This document shows, one piece after another, positions 37,356 to 45,880 of a DNA stretch of 64,000 nucleotides. Numbering within the stretch: position 1 is the first letter of the stretch; every line of letters starts with the position of its first letter. The DNA comes from Granulicella sapmiensis. Its GTDB lineage: Bacteria > Acidobacteriota > Terriglobia > Terriglobales > Acidobacteriaceae. Location of the stretch: NCBI GenBank assembly GCA_026225395.1, contig JAMFSR010000012.1, positions 1 through 64,000 on the forward strand. The letters are read 5' to 3'. Position numbers and translations under genes: made by a program. Below the pieces are notes generated by a model. It did no database searches. It saw only the letters and a list, made by a program, of their open reading frames with translations, and was not told the origin of the DNA.

Positions 37356-38012
37356 ATGTCCGATCAGCTCTACCTGTCCCTCTGGTTCCCCAACTTTCGC
37401 CTTGAATCCCTTCCCTCAGCCCTCATCAGCGTTATGCGCCAGTTCGCCGTCATTGCCAAAGACGGCAAAACCGGCACCGACTTCGGCCGCGTTGCCGCTG
37501 CCACAACCTTTCCCATTGATTGGACGGAGTCGCCCACCTATCAGCGCATTTATGTGCTCGACGACCGTGCGGAAAAATCCGCCGACACTGAAGACTCCAT
37601 CATCGAGTCCGCCGTCGCCGAAGCCACCGCCCAGCTCCACGAAGACTCCGCCTACGAGTTTGAAATGCGCTGGCCGCTCTGGCTTCCCGAAACCGCCGGC
37701 GATCTCGACACCACCTGGAAGCTCGAACCCGCCAAGGTCCGCATCTCCGGCTTCGGCCCCGAGTTCGACGAAGGCAGCTACGAGCAGAACGGCCACATCC
37801 GCGTAGACTTCGGCCTCGACACCCCTTGGGTCCTTGAAGACGAAGAGCTCAACACGGACGCCGCCGAAAAGATCAAGCAGAACGTCGAAAAGCTCCTCGC
37901 GTTCACGCTGCTGGTCGAGAAAAACTCCGGCATCTCTAGCCGCCTGCTCTGGACGGAAAGCGGCGAGCCACTCGCCGAAAAGCTCATAGCCCGCCTGCAA
38001 CGCCTCAATTAG
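37356..38012 (+). CDS. Conserved hypothetical protein (acidic, cytoplasmic)
   Basis: The start at ATG 37356 follows the open frame's upstream extension, which lacks a better start. The 218-residue product has no signal or membrane segment and is acidic. Recognisable stretches are LYLSLWFPNFRLESLP at the start and VRISGFGPEFDEGSYEQNGH with RVDFGLDTPWVLEDEE in the middle, suggesting a beta-rich fold. I do not recognise the family. The gene is divergent from lptCA (80 bases between starts) and ends inside the last 4 bases of the convergent old yellow enzyme gene. Confidence 0.7.
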   Translation: MSDQLYLSLWFPNFRLESLPSALISVMRQFAVIAKDGKTGTDFGRVAAATTFPIDWTESPTYQRIYVLDDRAEKSADTEDSIIESAVAEATAQLHEDSAYEFEMRWPLWLPETAGDLDTTWKLEPAKVRISGFGPEFDEGSYEQNGHIRVDFGLDTPWVLEDEELNTDAAEKIKQNVEKLLAFTLLVEKNSGISSRLLWTESGEPLAEKLIARLQRLN

Positions 38013-39061
38013 GCAAGCGCCGGATAATCCGTATACCCCACCGCCCCTTGCGCATAGAACGTCTCCGGCACCGGCTTGTTCAACTCCGCCTCTTCCGCAA
38101 ACCGACGCACCAGATCCGGATTCGCAATCGCCAACTGACCAAATGCCACCGCGTCCGCATCGCCACGTTCGATCGCCGCATTGGCACTCTTCTCTGAAAA
38201 CTTCTCGTTGGCGATATACACCCCGCCAAACTGCTGCTTCAGCGTCGGGCCCAGCCAATCCGGCCCTTCATGCTCACGAGCCATCAGGAACGCCAGCTTC
38301 CGCTTGCCCAGCTCCCGCGCCACATACCCAAACGTCTCCGCCGGATTCGCATCGCTGATCCCATGCGCATCGCCACGCGGCGCCAGGTGCATCCCCACCC
38401 GCTCCGGCCCCCAAACCTCACTCACCGCATCTGCGGCCTCGAGCATGAACCGTGCCCGCTTCTCCACCGTCCCACCATAAGCATCCGTCCGATGGTTCGA
38501 CCCGCTCTGCAGAAACTGGTCCAGCAGATACCCATTCGCCCCATGCAACTCGACGCCATCAAACCCGGCATCCTTCGCATTCTGCGCGCCGCGCTTGTAG
38601 TCGGCAATGATTCCCGGAATCTCCGATAGTTCCAGCTCCCGCGGTGTCTCAAACGCTTTCTGCGGACGCAGCAGACTCACATACCCCGAGGCCGCAACCG
38701 CACTGGGCCCCACCGGCCGTTCCCCATTCAAAAACACCGGATCGGATATCCGCCCCACATGCCAGATTTGCGCAAAGATCCGCCCACCGGCCTTATGCAC
38801 GGCATCGGTAATCACCGTCCACTGCGCCACCTGCTCCTCGCTCCAGATACCCGGAACCTGCGCATACCCCACGCCCTGCGGACTCACCGGCGTTCCTTCC
38901 GAAATAATCAGCCCAAAGCCCGCCCGCTGCGCATAGTACTCCGCAATAATCGGCGTGGGCACATGCTCCGGTGTCCCCCGCAAACGCGTCAGCGGAGCCA
39001 TAATGATGCGGTTGGGCAACTGCAGTCCAGCAAGATCAAGCGGATCAAAAAGATTCGGCAA
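38009..39061 (-). CDS. Old yellow enzyme family ene-reductase
   Basis: 350 residues, one FMN-binding TIM barrel. Motifs: MAPLTRLRGTPEHVPTP at the N terminus, QIWHVGRISDP, the catalytic region ELHGANGYLLDQFLQSGSNH with its histidine and asparagine pair, RTDAYGGTVEKRARF, and DAVAFGQLAIANPDLV near the C terminus. It reduces activated C=C bonds with NAD(P)H (NemA-type). The physiological substrate is unknown. It overlaps the convergent gene by 4 bases at their 3' ends. Confidence 0.93.
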   Translation of the reverse strand: MPNLFDPLDLAGLQLPNRIIMAPLTRLRGTPEHVPTPIIAEYYAQRAGFGLIISEGTPVSPQGVGYAQVPGIWSEEQVAQWTVITDAVHKAGGRIFAQIWHVGRISDPVFLNGERPVGPSAVAASGYVSLLRPQKAFETPRELELSEIPGIIADYKRGAQNAKDAGFDGVELHGANGYLLDQFLQSGSNHRTDAYGGTVEKRARFMLEAADAVSEVWGPERVGMHLAPRGDAHGISDANPAETFGYVARELGKRKLAFLMAREHEGPDWLGPTLKQQFGGVYIANEKFSEKSANAAIERGDADAVAFGQLAIANPDLVRRFAEEAELNKPVPETFYAQGAVGYTDYPALA

Positions 39062-39145
39062 GTAAAACTCCTCGCGCAGACATGCGCATCCCTATCCGAT
39101 GCGTCAGCCCCGCGCAGGATTCGCTCTTACCTTTCAGTCGTTGTG

Positions 39146-41272
39146 TTACCCCGCGATCACCAGCTTCGAAAAGTCCGCAATCTGCGAGAAGCGGAAGAGC
39201 ACGAACGCCAGCAGCTGCAAACGGCGATGCCGCACCTCCGGGTCGGGGTCCATCACCATCACGCTCTCGAAGAACACGTCGATCTCCGGCTGCAGTGTGC
39301 TCATCTTTTCGAGCGCCTCTAGCAGCTCGTTGCGGTAGTAGAGCTGCTCAACTTCCCTGCTTAGCTCGAACGCCTTCAGCGCAAAGACAGCCTCCGCATC
39401 CGTGCGCCCCTTGTAATACCGCAGGTCGATGTTACGGTCATCCAGCGGAAACTTTGCTTGCTCCAGGATGTTCTTCATCCGTTTGAACGATGAGACGATC
39501 GCTTGGAACTCCTTGCGCCCGCGCACCGCCATGATCGCCTCCGCGCGGACCAGCACGAAAAGAATGTCGTTGTTGCTCTGCGACGGCCTCAGCTCCACTC
39601 CAACCGCATCGACAACGTCATACGGAATCCCGCGCACCTCACGCAGATAAAACACAACGCGCTCGCGGAAGAAATCGCGCATCTTCGCCGCGACATCCTG
39701 GTTCTCCGTGCTTTTTTCAATGATCCAGTGGAGCGACAGCGGCAGATCTTTCTCCGCAAGGATCTTCACGATCCCATTAGCTGCGCGGCGCAGCGCAAAC
39801 GGGTCTTTCGACCCCGTCGGCTCAAACCCCAGCCCGAACATTCCGGCGATCGTGTCCGCACGGTCTGCAACGCCCAGCAGCGCGCCGGTCACCGAGCGTG
39901 GCACATCATCATCCCCGCTCGCGGGCTTGTACTGGTCGTAAATCGCATCGGCAACGACAGCCGGCAACCCCTGCGCGCGCGCATACAGTCCACCCACAAC
40001 ACCCTGCAGCTCGGTGAACTCCTTCACCAGCTCCGTAGTGAGGTCGGCCTTGGACAGCAACACAGCCTCGCCCAGCTCGCCTTCCTTCACCTGCTCGGTA
40101 AACCACGGCATCCACGTGAACTGTTTGACCAGCTTCAGCACGCGCTCGGTCTTCTCGGCATAGCTGCCCAGGTCTTTCTGGAACGTAACATTCTCCAGCA
40201 GCTTCGCACGCTCACGCAGCGGGATGCGCTGGTCGAACTCCCAGAAGAACCTCGCATCATTGAACCGCGCCCGCAGTACGCGTTCATTCCCCTGCCGGAT
40301 GATCGGCTCGTTCACCGCATTGGTCTCGATATTCAACACCGCCAGAAAATGCGGTGCCAGCTTGCCGGCCGCATCCTCCACCGCAAAGTACTTCTGATGG
40401 TCCCGCATCACGGTCACCAGCACTTCTTCCGGCAACTCCAGATACGCCGCCTCAAAGTTGCCCAGCAACACTGACGGCCACTCCGTAAGGTGTGTCACGC
40501 CATCCACCAGCGCCTCATCCTCACGCCATCGAGCCCCCGCCACCTTACGTGTCACATGATCCAGCGCCTTCCGAATCCTCTGCCGCCGCACCTCGACATC
40601 CACGCACACAAACGCCTGCGCCAGCTGCGTCCCATAGCTCCCCGGCGCTTCAATCTCAATCGCCGCGCCGCCCGCCAGCACGCGATGCCCATACGTAGCC
40701 CGCGCCGCCGTCTTCCCCGCAAACTCCACGGGCACCACCGCATCGCCCAGCAGACAAGCCATCCAAAGCACCGGTCGCACAAACCGCTCCGGCTTCCCAG
40801 CGCGCCAGTACATATTCTTCGCCCAGTAAATCGCCGCGAGCTCCTTCGGCATCTCCGCCGCGATCACCTCCGCCGCAGTACGGCCCTTTTGCACCACGGT
40901 CGCCGAAAGATACTCGCCCTTCGGCGTCTCGATGCGCTTCAGCTCACTGACCGGTACACCGTTCTTACGCGCGAACGCCTCGGCCGCAGGAGTCGGCACG
41001 CCCTCCTTGAACGCAATCTTCACCGCCGGCCCCGTAACTTCCTCGGTCAGCGTCGCCTGCTTATCCAGCACGTCCTTCACCCACACGGCCAGCCGTCGCG
41101 GCGTGGAGTACGACTTCGCGAACCCGCTCGGATCCAGCGGCGCAATCCCCTTCGGCACAAGCCGTGCGCGCTCCAGCATCGCAACAGTGCGGCGCAGCAA
41201 CTCCGCCTCCGCCCCCGGAATCATCCGCGCCGGAACTTCTTCCAATCCGATCTCAAACAGAAACTCTGCCAC
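39146..41272 (-). CDS. glyS: Glycyl-tRNA synthetase beta subunit
   Basis: The start is set at GTG 41272, giving the usual N terminus (V)AEFLFEIGLEEVPARMIPGA. A GTG three codons earlier (41281) is possible, but GGGGGG lies 8 bases before 41272. About 708 residues; the C-terminal part has the DALR-like anticodon domain (FFESVMVMDPDPEVRHRRLQ, split here as one segment). It pairs with GlyQ to charge tRNA-Gly. The start lies one base beyond the glyQ stop, so translation is coupled. Confidence 0.96.
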   Translation of the reverse strand: MAEFLFEIGLEEVPARMIPGAEAELLRRTVAMLERARLVPKGIAPLDPSGFAKSYSTPRRLAVWVKDVLDKQATLTEEVTGPAVKIAFKEGVPTPAAEAFARKNGVPVSELKRIETPKGEYLSATVVQKGRTAAEVIAAEMPKELAAIYWAKNMYWRAGKPERFVRPVLWMACLLGDAVVPVEFAGKTAARATYGHRVLAGGAAIEIEAPGSYGTQLAQAFVCVDVEVRRQRIRKALDHVTRKVAGARWREDEALVDGVTHLTEWPSVLLGNFEAAYLELPEEVLVTVMRDHQKYFAVEDAAGKLAPHFLAVLNIETNAVNEPIIRQGNERVLRARFNDARFFWEFDQRIPLRERAKLLENVTFQKDLGSYAEKTERVLKLVKQFTWMPWFTEQVKEGELGEAVLLSKADLTTELVKEFTELQGVVGGLYARAQGLPAVVADAIYDQYKPASGDDDVPRSVTGALLGVADRADTIAGMFGLGFEPTGSKDPFALRRAANGIVKILAEKDLPLSLHWIIEKSTENQDVAAKMRDFFRERVVFYLREVRGIPYDVVDAVGVELRPSQSNNDILFVLVRAEAIMAVRGRKEFQAIVSSFKRMKNILEQAKFPLDDRNIDLRYYKGRTDAEAVFALKAFELSREVEQLYYRNELLEALEKMSTLQPEIDVFFESVMVMDPDPEVRHRRLQLLAFVLFRFSQIADFSKLVIAG

Positions 41273-41273
41273 C

Positions 41274-42236
41274 TTACACACCCCCCGCTTTCAGCTGTTC
41301 CTGCTGCGCAAACAGCTTCGCCACACCGACGATCAGGGTGCGTATGCGCGCCATCACGCCGACGCGCTCGGTCACACTGATCGCTCCGCGCGCGTCCAGC
41401 AGGTTGAAGGCATGCGAGCACTTCAACGCCAGCTCATAAGCTCCCATCGTCGGAAAGCGCTCGATCTTCTGCCGGTCCGGAGGTCCGCTGGTGTCGGGAT
41501 TGGGGTCCATCACTTCACGGCCCTGTTCCAACAAGCCCAGGCACTCCGCCTCATAAAGATTCAAATGCTGCCACAGCTTGTCCACATCCGCATAGTCAAA
41601 CGAGTAAGCCGAAAACTGCTGCTCCTCATGCAGCCTCACATCGCCATACGTCAGTTCCTTACCCGTCACCGGATCGCGCGACCACACAATGTCATAGATC
41701 GAATCCAGGTCCTGCAGGAACTGCGCAATCCTCTCCAGCCCATACGTAATCTCCCCCGAAATCGGATCGAGGTCCATCCCTCCGCACTGCTGGAAGTACG
41801 TGAACTGCGTAATCTCCTGCCCATCCAGCATCACCTGCCAGCCGACACCCCACGCGCCGCCCACCGGCCACTCCCAGTTGTCTTCCTCAAACTTAATGTC
41901 ATGCTGCCTCAGGTCGATCCCAATCGCCACCAGCGACTCAAGATAAAGCTCCTGCACCCGCTCCGGTGGCGGCTTCAGAATCACCTGCAACTGCGTGTGC
42001 CGAAAGAGCCGATTGGGATTCTCGCCATACCGACCATCCGCAGGCCGCCGCGAGGGCTGCGCATATGCAATGCTGATCGGCTTCGGCCCTAGCACCCGCA
42101 AAAACGTATCCGGCGACATCGTCCCCGCGCCCACTTCCAAATCATAAGGCTGCTGCAACACACAGCCATGCTCAGCCCAGAAGCGCTGCAGTGTGAACAG
42201 CAACTCCTGAAACGTCAATGCTTTCTTCCCAACCAT
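41274..42236 (-). CDS. glyQ: Glycyl-tRNA synthetase alpha subunit
   Basis: 320 residues. Conserved features: [59 protein letters not shown], the active site region [19 protein letters not shown] and [12 protein letters not shown]. This is the class II catalytic subunit of the bacterial alpha2-beta2 enzyme. It is followed at once by glyS. Confidence 0.97.
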   Translation of the reverse strand: MVGKKALTFQELLFTLQRFWAEHGCVLQQPYDLEVGAGTMSPDTFLRVLGPKPISIAYAQPSRRPADGRYGENPNRLFRHTQLQVILKPPPERVQELYLESLVAIGIDLRQHDIKFEEDNWEWPVGGAWGVGWQVMLDGQEITQFTYFQQCGGMDLDPISGEITYGLERIAQFLQDLDSIYDIVWSRDPVTGKELTYGDVRLHEEQQFSAYSFDYADVDKLWQHLNLYEAECLGLLEQGREVMDPNPDTSGPPDRQKIERFPTMGAYELALKCSHAFNLLDARGAISVTERVGVMARIRTLIVGVAKLFAQQEQLKAGGV

Positions 42237-42311
42237 CGATGATAAAGTCCTCTTACTTCCAACGTTGATTCTAAATGCTCTTGCTTCATTGGTTTGTTAG
42301 GAGATATCGAG

Positions 42312-42920
42312 ATGCTATACGCAGTTCAGCCCCCAACCGAATCGCTAGTACATAAATCGGCAGAGAAATTCGACCAGGAGAATTCCATTGTCGAACGTGC
42401 TCTCCAAGAGCTTTTCAGGATGTTTCCGACTAACGACGACGTCAGTCATGTCCTCTTGAAAGTCGTAGCTCTGAATCGCTTGTACTCCACTCAAATCCTC
42501 GCAGTTTTGGATGTGGCAATTCATATTCAGCAGAATTCGGCATACATTGATGCAGCCTTAGCCTCAGGATCGCCCGAGGTTGTCGACAAAATTTCCCAAG
42601 TTACGATTCAAGGAAAGACACACAACTTCTTCTCCTTCGCGACGAAGTACTGCAACTGGCACAAACCCGAGTCCTATCCTATCTACGACTCCAGAGTTGA
42701 TTGGTATCTATGGAATCTTCAAAATCAGAGTCCCTTCACCAGCTTTTTCTTGCGAAATTCCTTTGAAAATTATTCTGAGTTTCGAGATGTAATGATTGCG
42801 TTTCGACAGAAATACGGCCTTGAGCATTTCACATTCAAAGACATCGACAAATTCCTATGGACATACGGAATCAAGGCCGCAACGGTAGTTCCGGCGGGCA
42901 CAGTAGCCGAATCAGAGTGA
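42312..42920 (+). CDS. Hypothetical protein, low-GC accessory gene
   Basis: The start at ATG 42312 has AGGAG at 42299-42303. The 202-residue product is mostly helical: VERALQELFRMFPTNDDVSH, then VALNRLYSTQILAVLDVA, FFSFATKYCNWHKPESYPIY with DSRVDWYL. The segment of Tyr-Cys-x-x-His-x-Pro-x-x-Tyr-Pro-Ile-Tyr-Asp is striking and suggests a conserved active or binding site; the overall helical order is faintly like helix-hairpin-helix DNA glycosylase folds, which I cannot confirm. It is on the plus strand between the minus-strand glyQ and recO, and is clearly lower in GC than both, so it was probably acquired. Confidence 0.72.
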   Translation: MLYAVQPPTESLVHKSAEKFDQENSIVERALQELFRMFPTNDDVSHVLLKVVALNRLYSTQILAVLDVAIHIQQNSAYIDAALASGSPEVVDKISQVTIQGKTHNFFSFATKYCNWHKPESYPIYDSRVDWYLWNLQNQSPFTSFFLRNSFENYSEFRDVMIAFRQKYGLEHFTFKDIDKFLWTYGIKAATVVPAGTVAESE

Positions 42921-42928
42921 CGAATAAT

Positions 42929-43816
42929 TCAACTTGGTAACAAAGCCGCCGCGCTCCTTAGCCTTCTCTCCAAATGCCGTTCCAGCGTCCCCACCGCAAA
43001 CGCCCTCAAATCCGCACCCCGCTCCACCGGCCAATCCTCCACCGCCAGCTCAACCAACCCCGTCCGCGCCATCCGGTAGCTCTCCGCCACCGACCCCGCA
43101 CTCAAAGCCCGGCTCCCCGGCCGCCGATCGTCATAGCAAGTCACCCCATCCGCCGTAGGCGACCAGTAAACCGCAGCCCCGCGCAAGTCCAACCCACAAG
43201 CCGCACAATGCCCCAGCTCCGGCATCCACCCCATCAACCGGCACATCCACAAACAAAAATAAGTCACCGCCAGCCAAACCCCCGACTCCTTCGCGCGCGA
43301 CTCCCTCGGGTGCCCCATCTTCGCGACGGCATCATCGTCGCTAAGGTGGGCATTCGTGCGAACGCGCGAACCGCTCTCCTCCACCCCACCCCCAATCCCC
43401 ATCGCCGCCAGACAAGTCACCGCCAGCCGGAACACATTGTCCTCAACCGCCCCATCCGGCATCGCCTCTTCCAGAACCTCCACCACCAACTGCAACCCCG
43501 CCAGCCGCAGCACATCCACCGGCGCCGTCAACGGCGACCACAAAATCTCAAAGCTATCCAGCCGCACCAGATCCTGCCGCGGCCTCTCCGTATAGTGCGC
43601 CTGCACATGCGTCGCCGGCTCCAGCGCCCCGCCAAACCGCTTGCGAGACTTCATCGCATGCCGTGCCACGCCCTTCACCTTGCCCTGGTCGCGTGTAAAC
43701 AGGCTCACCAGCAGGTCAGCCTCATGGAACGGCCACGTCCGCAGCACAATCGCTTCGCCATGATGCGGAATCTGCCGTCCTTCAGCCAAGACACAACTCC
43801 CAATTCCAACGCCCAC
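42929..43816 (-). CDS. recO: DNA repair protein RecO with an internal repeat-encoded insertion
   Basis: 295 residues, against about 240-250 for RecO. The OB fold starts at EAIVLRTWPFHEADLLV and continues with FTRDQGKVKGVARHAMK. The helical C-terminal part has the first zinc-ligand pair CAACG, and the second pair is missing or altered (GVTCYDDRR). Residues about 145-177 are an insertion that looks foreign to the fold (see separate repeat). The start is uncertain: GTG 43816, or TTG 43789 with GGGAG 7 bases upstream. RecO loads RecA with RecR in gap repair. Confidence 0.9.
   Translation of the reverse strand: MGVGIGSCVLAEGRQIPHHGEAIVLRTWPFHEADLLVSLFTRDQGKVKGVARHAMKSRKRFGGALEPATHVQAHYTERPRQDLVRLDSFEILWSPLTAPVDVLRLAGLQLVVEVLEEAMPDGAVEDNVFRLAVTCLAAMGIGGGVEESGSRVRTNAHLSDDDAVAKMGHPRESRAKESGVWLAVTYFCLWMCRLMGWMPELGHCAACGLDLRGAAVYWSPTADGVTCYDDRRPGSRALSAGSVAESYRMARTGLVELAVEDWPVERGADLRAFAVGTLERHLERRLRSAAALLPS
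43286..43384. repeat. Probable dispersed repeat inserted in frame in recO
   Basis: The minus strand codes RVRTNAHLSDDDAVAKMGHP and a few flanking residues in the middle of RecO. The plus strand carries GGGTGCCCCATCTTCGCGA and the palindromic core ACGGCATCATCGTCG. Peptides ending in KMGHP from such elements recur in many acidobacterial proteins in my experience of the group; this is memory, not a search. It explains why this RecO is about 40 residues too long. Confidence 0.5.
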
Positions 43817-43975
43817 GAAAAGCTGTCAAGCCCCCGCACCGCTTATCTCTATCAAACCAAAGCAGTTACATGTTGCACTACTTTCGTCGCCACTCACTAC
43901 AATAGAAGTAAAGCTTAATCTTCAAACAGCGCAGCACACATCGGCGGGGTGTACTTCCACAAGTCCAAGCCTAAC

Positions 43976-44035
43976 CCCCGTCCTTCGAAGACTTTACCCC
44001 CAAAAGTACCCGGGGGGAGGGCCCCAGGGTACAAG
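43976..44035. repeat. GC-rich intergenic repeat-like element
   Basis: The stretch contains a run with the dyad GTACC/GGTAC around CGGGGGGAGGGCCCCA, preceded by CCCCGTCCTTCGAAGAC and followed at once by the ferredoxin terminator. The base composition (long C and G runs) differs from its surroundings. I believe it is one of the short dispersed repeats of acidobacterial genomes, but this needs a search. Confidence 0.4.
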
Positions 44036-44066
44036 CAAAACGCGCGGCCCGAAGGCCGCGCGCTCT
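44036..44066 (-). terminator. Rho-independent terminator of the ferredoxin gene
   Basis: A perfect 9-bp GC stem CGCGCGGCC / GGCCGCGCG (44041-44062) with a CGAA/TTCG tetraloop, followed on the minus strand by TTTTG. It stands 21 bases after the ferredoxin stop. Confidence 0.88.
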
Positions 44067-44086
44067 CATGTCCAACAGGACGAAGA

Positions 44087-44347
44087 CTACCGCCCAAAGT
44101 GCTGAGCGTTCTTCTCCTGGAAGCTGACCCACTTGTCCGGCAGGTCGTCGCCGGCATAGATCGCCGAAACCGGGCAAACCGGGACGCACGCGCCGCAGTC
44201 GATGCACTCGACCGGATCGATAAAGAGCTGGTCCGCGGTATCGCCGCCGGGCTCATCGGCCTTCGGGTGGATGCAGTCCACCGGGCAGGCATCCACACAA
44301 GCCCGATCCTTGGTGCCGATACAGGGTTCCGCAATCACATACGCCAT
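44087..44347 (-). CDS. Ferredoxin with two iron-sulfur clusters
   Basis: 86 residues. The first cluster motif CIGTKDRACVDACPVDCIH has the spacing of a [3Fe-4S]/[4Fe-4S] seven-iron ferredoxin. The second, CIDCGACVPVCPVSAIY, is a standard CxxCxxCxxxCP [4Fe-4S] site. AAGGAGATAAGAAAC precedes the ATG. It is a small cytoplasmic electron carrier; the partner is not evident from the neighbours (recO downstream, an inositol phosphatase gene group upstream). Monocistronic with its own terminator. Confidence 0.94.
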   Translation of the reverse strand: MAYVIAEPCIGTKDRACVDACPVDCIHPKADEPGGDTADQLFIDPVECIDCGACVPVCPVSAIYAGDDLPDKWVSFQEKNAQHFGR

Positions 44348-44461
44348 GTTTCTTATCTCCTTGGTTCAGCTTCGTTCAATCTTCAAGATAGACCTTGATT
44401 CTAACAAGGAATTTCTGCCCAAGCGTACCAACAGATATTCACAACTCGGACTGTACCGGCC

Positions 44462-44668
44462 CTAGTTTGAGGGCGGCAGGTATTTGCGGAATATAAACCA
44501 GAGACCCCAAAAGATCAGGGCGGCGCTCACAGTGAAGTATCCAGTAACTTCTATTCCATTATCCAAACCGGCCCCTTGCCAACGGACGGCATTGCAACCG
44601 CCAAGCAGAATCAGGAGAAATCCGACGCCAAACCTGCTCTTCCGTTGAATCGCATTGCTACATCTCAC
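44462..44668 (-). CDS. Small two-helix membrane protein, hypothetical
   Basis: The start is set at GTG 44668, which overlaps the stop of the inositol phosphatase gene (GGTGAGATGTAG), so it could be translationally coupled. The open frame runs further upstream inside that gene. The 68-residue product has two hydrophobic segments: FGVGFLLILLGG near residue 20 and FTVSAALIFWGLWFIF near 52, with a positively charged start and end. No family recognised. Confidence 0.5.
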   Translation of the reverse strand: MRCSNAIQRKSRFGVGFLLILLGGCNAVRWQGAGLDNGIEVTGYFTVSAALIFWGLWFIFRKYLPPSN

Positions 44669-45527
44669 CTGCCGCGCGACGCGCCGCAAACTCCGCCGGC
44701 GTCGGGATCGGCTCCAGGTTCTTCCCCGCAAACATATCCTCGAACAACTGCTGCATCTCCCCATGAATCAGCCCGTTGCTCGCAAACACCTCGCGGCTGT
44801 CGAGCGTGAACTTACTGCCGTCGAAGTGAGTAATCTTCCCACCCGCTTCCTCAACCAGCAGATAACCCGCACTCGTATCCCAGGGATTCAGCTTGATCTC
44901 CCAGAAAGCCTCCAACCGTCCGCACGCCACATACGCCAAATCCAGCGCCGCCGACCCCGCCCGCCGCACTCCATGCGAGCGCAGCGTGAACTCCTGGTAG
45001 AAGTGTACGTTCGGCGACAAATGACGCTTTTGGCTGGGAAACCCGGTAGCCACAAGCGACTCCTGCAGCTTCTTCACCTTCGAAACATGAATCGGCTTTC
45101 CATTGAGCGTCGCACCCTGACCCTTTGCTGCCGAAAACATCTCATCCCGCAGCGGATCGTAAACCACGCCCGCAACCATCTCACCGTCCTCGTCAGCTTT
45201 CAGCCCAGCGTTGCGCTGCTCGCAACCCAGCACGACGCAGAACGCCGGAAAGCCATGCGCAAAGTTCGTCGTCCCATCCAGCGGATCGATATACCACCGG
45301 AACTCGCGGTCCAGCCCCTGCCGCGAACCCTCTTCGCCGTACACGCCATGCTCAGGCAGCTGTTCCTTCAAACGCGCAACGATCAGCTTCTCGCTCGCGC
45401 GGTCCGCCTCGGTCACCAGGTCAACGTCGCCCTTATACTCTGCCGTCACGCCCCGATGGTAGTACTCACGCAGCAAAGCGCCAGCTTCGCGCGCAATGGA
45501 TTCGGCAATGTTCACCAACTCAGCCAA
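44658..45527 (-). CDS. suhB: Inositol-1-monophosphatase family protein
   Basis: 289 residues. Metal-binding motifs: VTEADRASEKLI, GEEGSRQ, the core IDPLDGTTNFAHGFPAF with the D-P-L-D-G-T signature, and WDTSAGYLLVEEAGG near the C terminus. It hydrolyses inositol monophosphate and related sugar phosphates; in many bacteria SuhB also acts with the transcription machinery. It starts 32 bases after the Hfq-like gene, so the two are probably cotranscribed. Confidence 0.93.
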   Translation of the reverse strand: MAELVNIAESIAREAGALLREYYHRGVTAEYKGDVDLVTEADRASEKLIVARLKEQLPEHGVYGEEGSRQGLDREFRWYIDPLDGTTNFAHGFPAFCVVLGCEQRNAGLKADEDGEMVAGVVYDPLRDEMFSAAKGQGATLNGKPIHVSKVKKLQESLVATGFPSQKRHLSPNVHFYQEFTLRSHGVRRAGSAALDLAYVACGRLEAFWEIKLNPWDTSAGYLLVEEAGGKITHFDGSKFTLDSREVFASNGLIHGEMQQLFEDMFAGKNLEPIPTPAEFAARRAAGEM

Positions 45528-45559
45528 TGTTTCTCCTTCAATTTTCTTGAGCCGTAAAC

Positions 45560-45844
45560 CTAGCGGAAGACCGGATCGCGACGGTTGCCGCTGCGGCGAT
45601 TCGGCACGTCCGAAGTTTCGGCGATCGTGCGAATCTGCGACTTGTAGATGAACAAATTAGGCTTGCCTTCGCGCGTCAACCGCACCATCATGTCGTCGAA
45701 GTACTCGATCCAGCCCTTCACAATCTCGCCATCGCGCAGCTTGATCGAAACCGGAATCTGCCGCTCCGAGAGCGACTTCAAATACAGGGCTTCTTGTCCG
45801 GTATCGGCTGAAGGAGCACCATTTTTTGCGCGCTTTCTGAACAT
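45560..45844 (-). CDS. hfq: Hfq-like Sm-fold RNA-binding protein
   Basis: 94 residues. Residues about 22-78 follow the Sm/Hfq pattern: YLKSLSERQIPVSIKLRDGE (Sm1 with the conserved Gly-Glu) then VKGWIEYFDDMMVRL, and the Sm2 strand LFIYKSQIRTI, where classical Hfq has YKHAIS. The first 20 and last 15 residues are basic extensions. Hfq pairs small RNAs with mRNAs. The Sm2 motif differs (YKSQI rather than YKHAI), so binding may differ. It is upstream of the inositol phosphatase gene. Confidence 0.82.
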   Translation of the reverse strand: MFRKRAKNGAPSADTGQEALYLKSLSERQIPVSIKLRDGEIVKGWIEYFDDMMVRLTREGKPNLFIYKSQIRTIAETSDVPNRRSGNRRDPVFR

Positions 45845-45880
45845 TCTTAAATTGTAACGGCGAATCCCACCCGCGGCTCC

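Noticed and set aside
35878..37806. A 642-codon plus-strand frame opposite the lptC-lptA gene
   Set aside because: It is extremely Arg/His-rich with no fold signal and is the mirror of the strong GC bias of the lptCA gene.
37416..38258. A 280-codon minus-strand frame opposite the conserved hypothetical and the end of the old yellow enzyme gene
   Set aside because: Gly/Val/Glu-rich antisense shadow with no motif; it would overlap two real genes.
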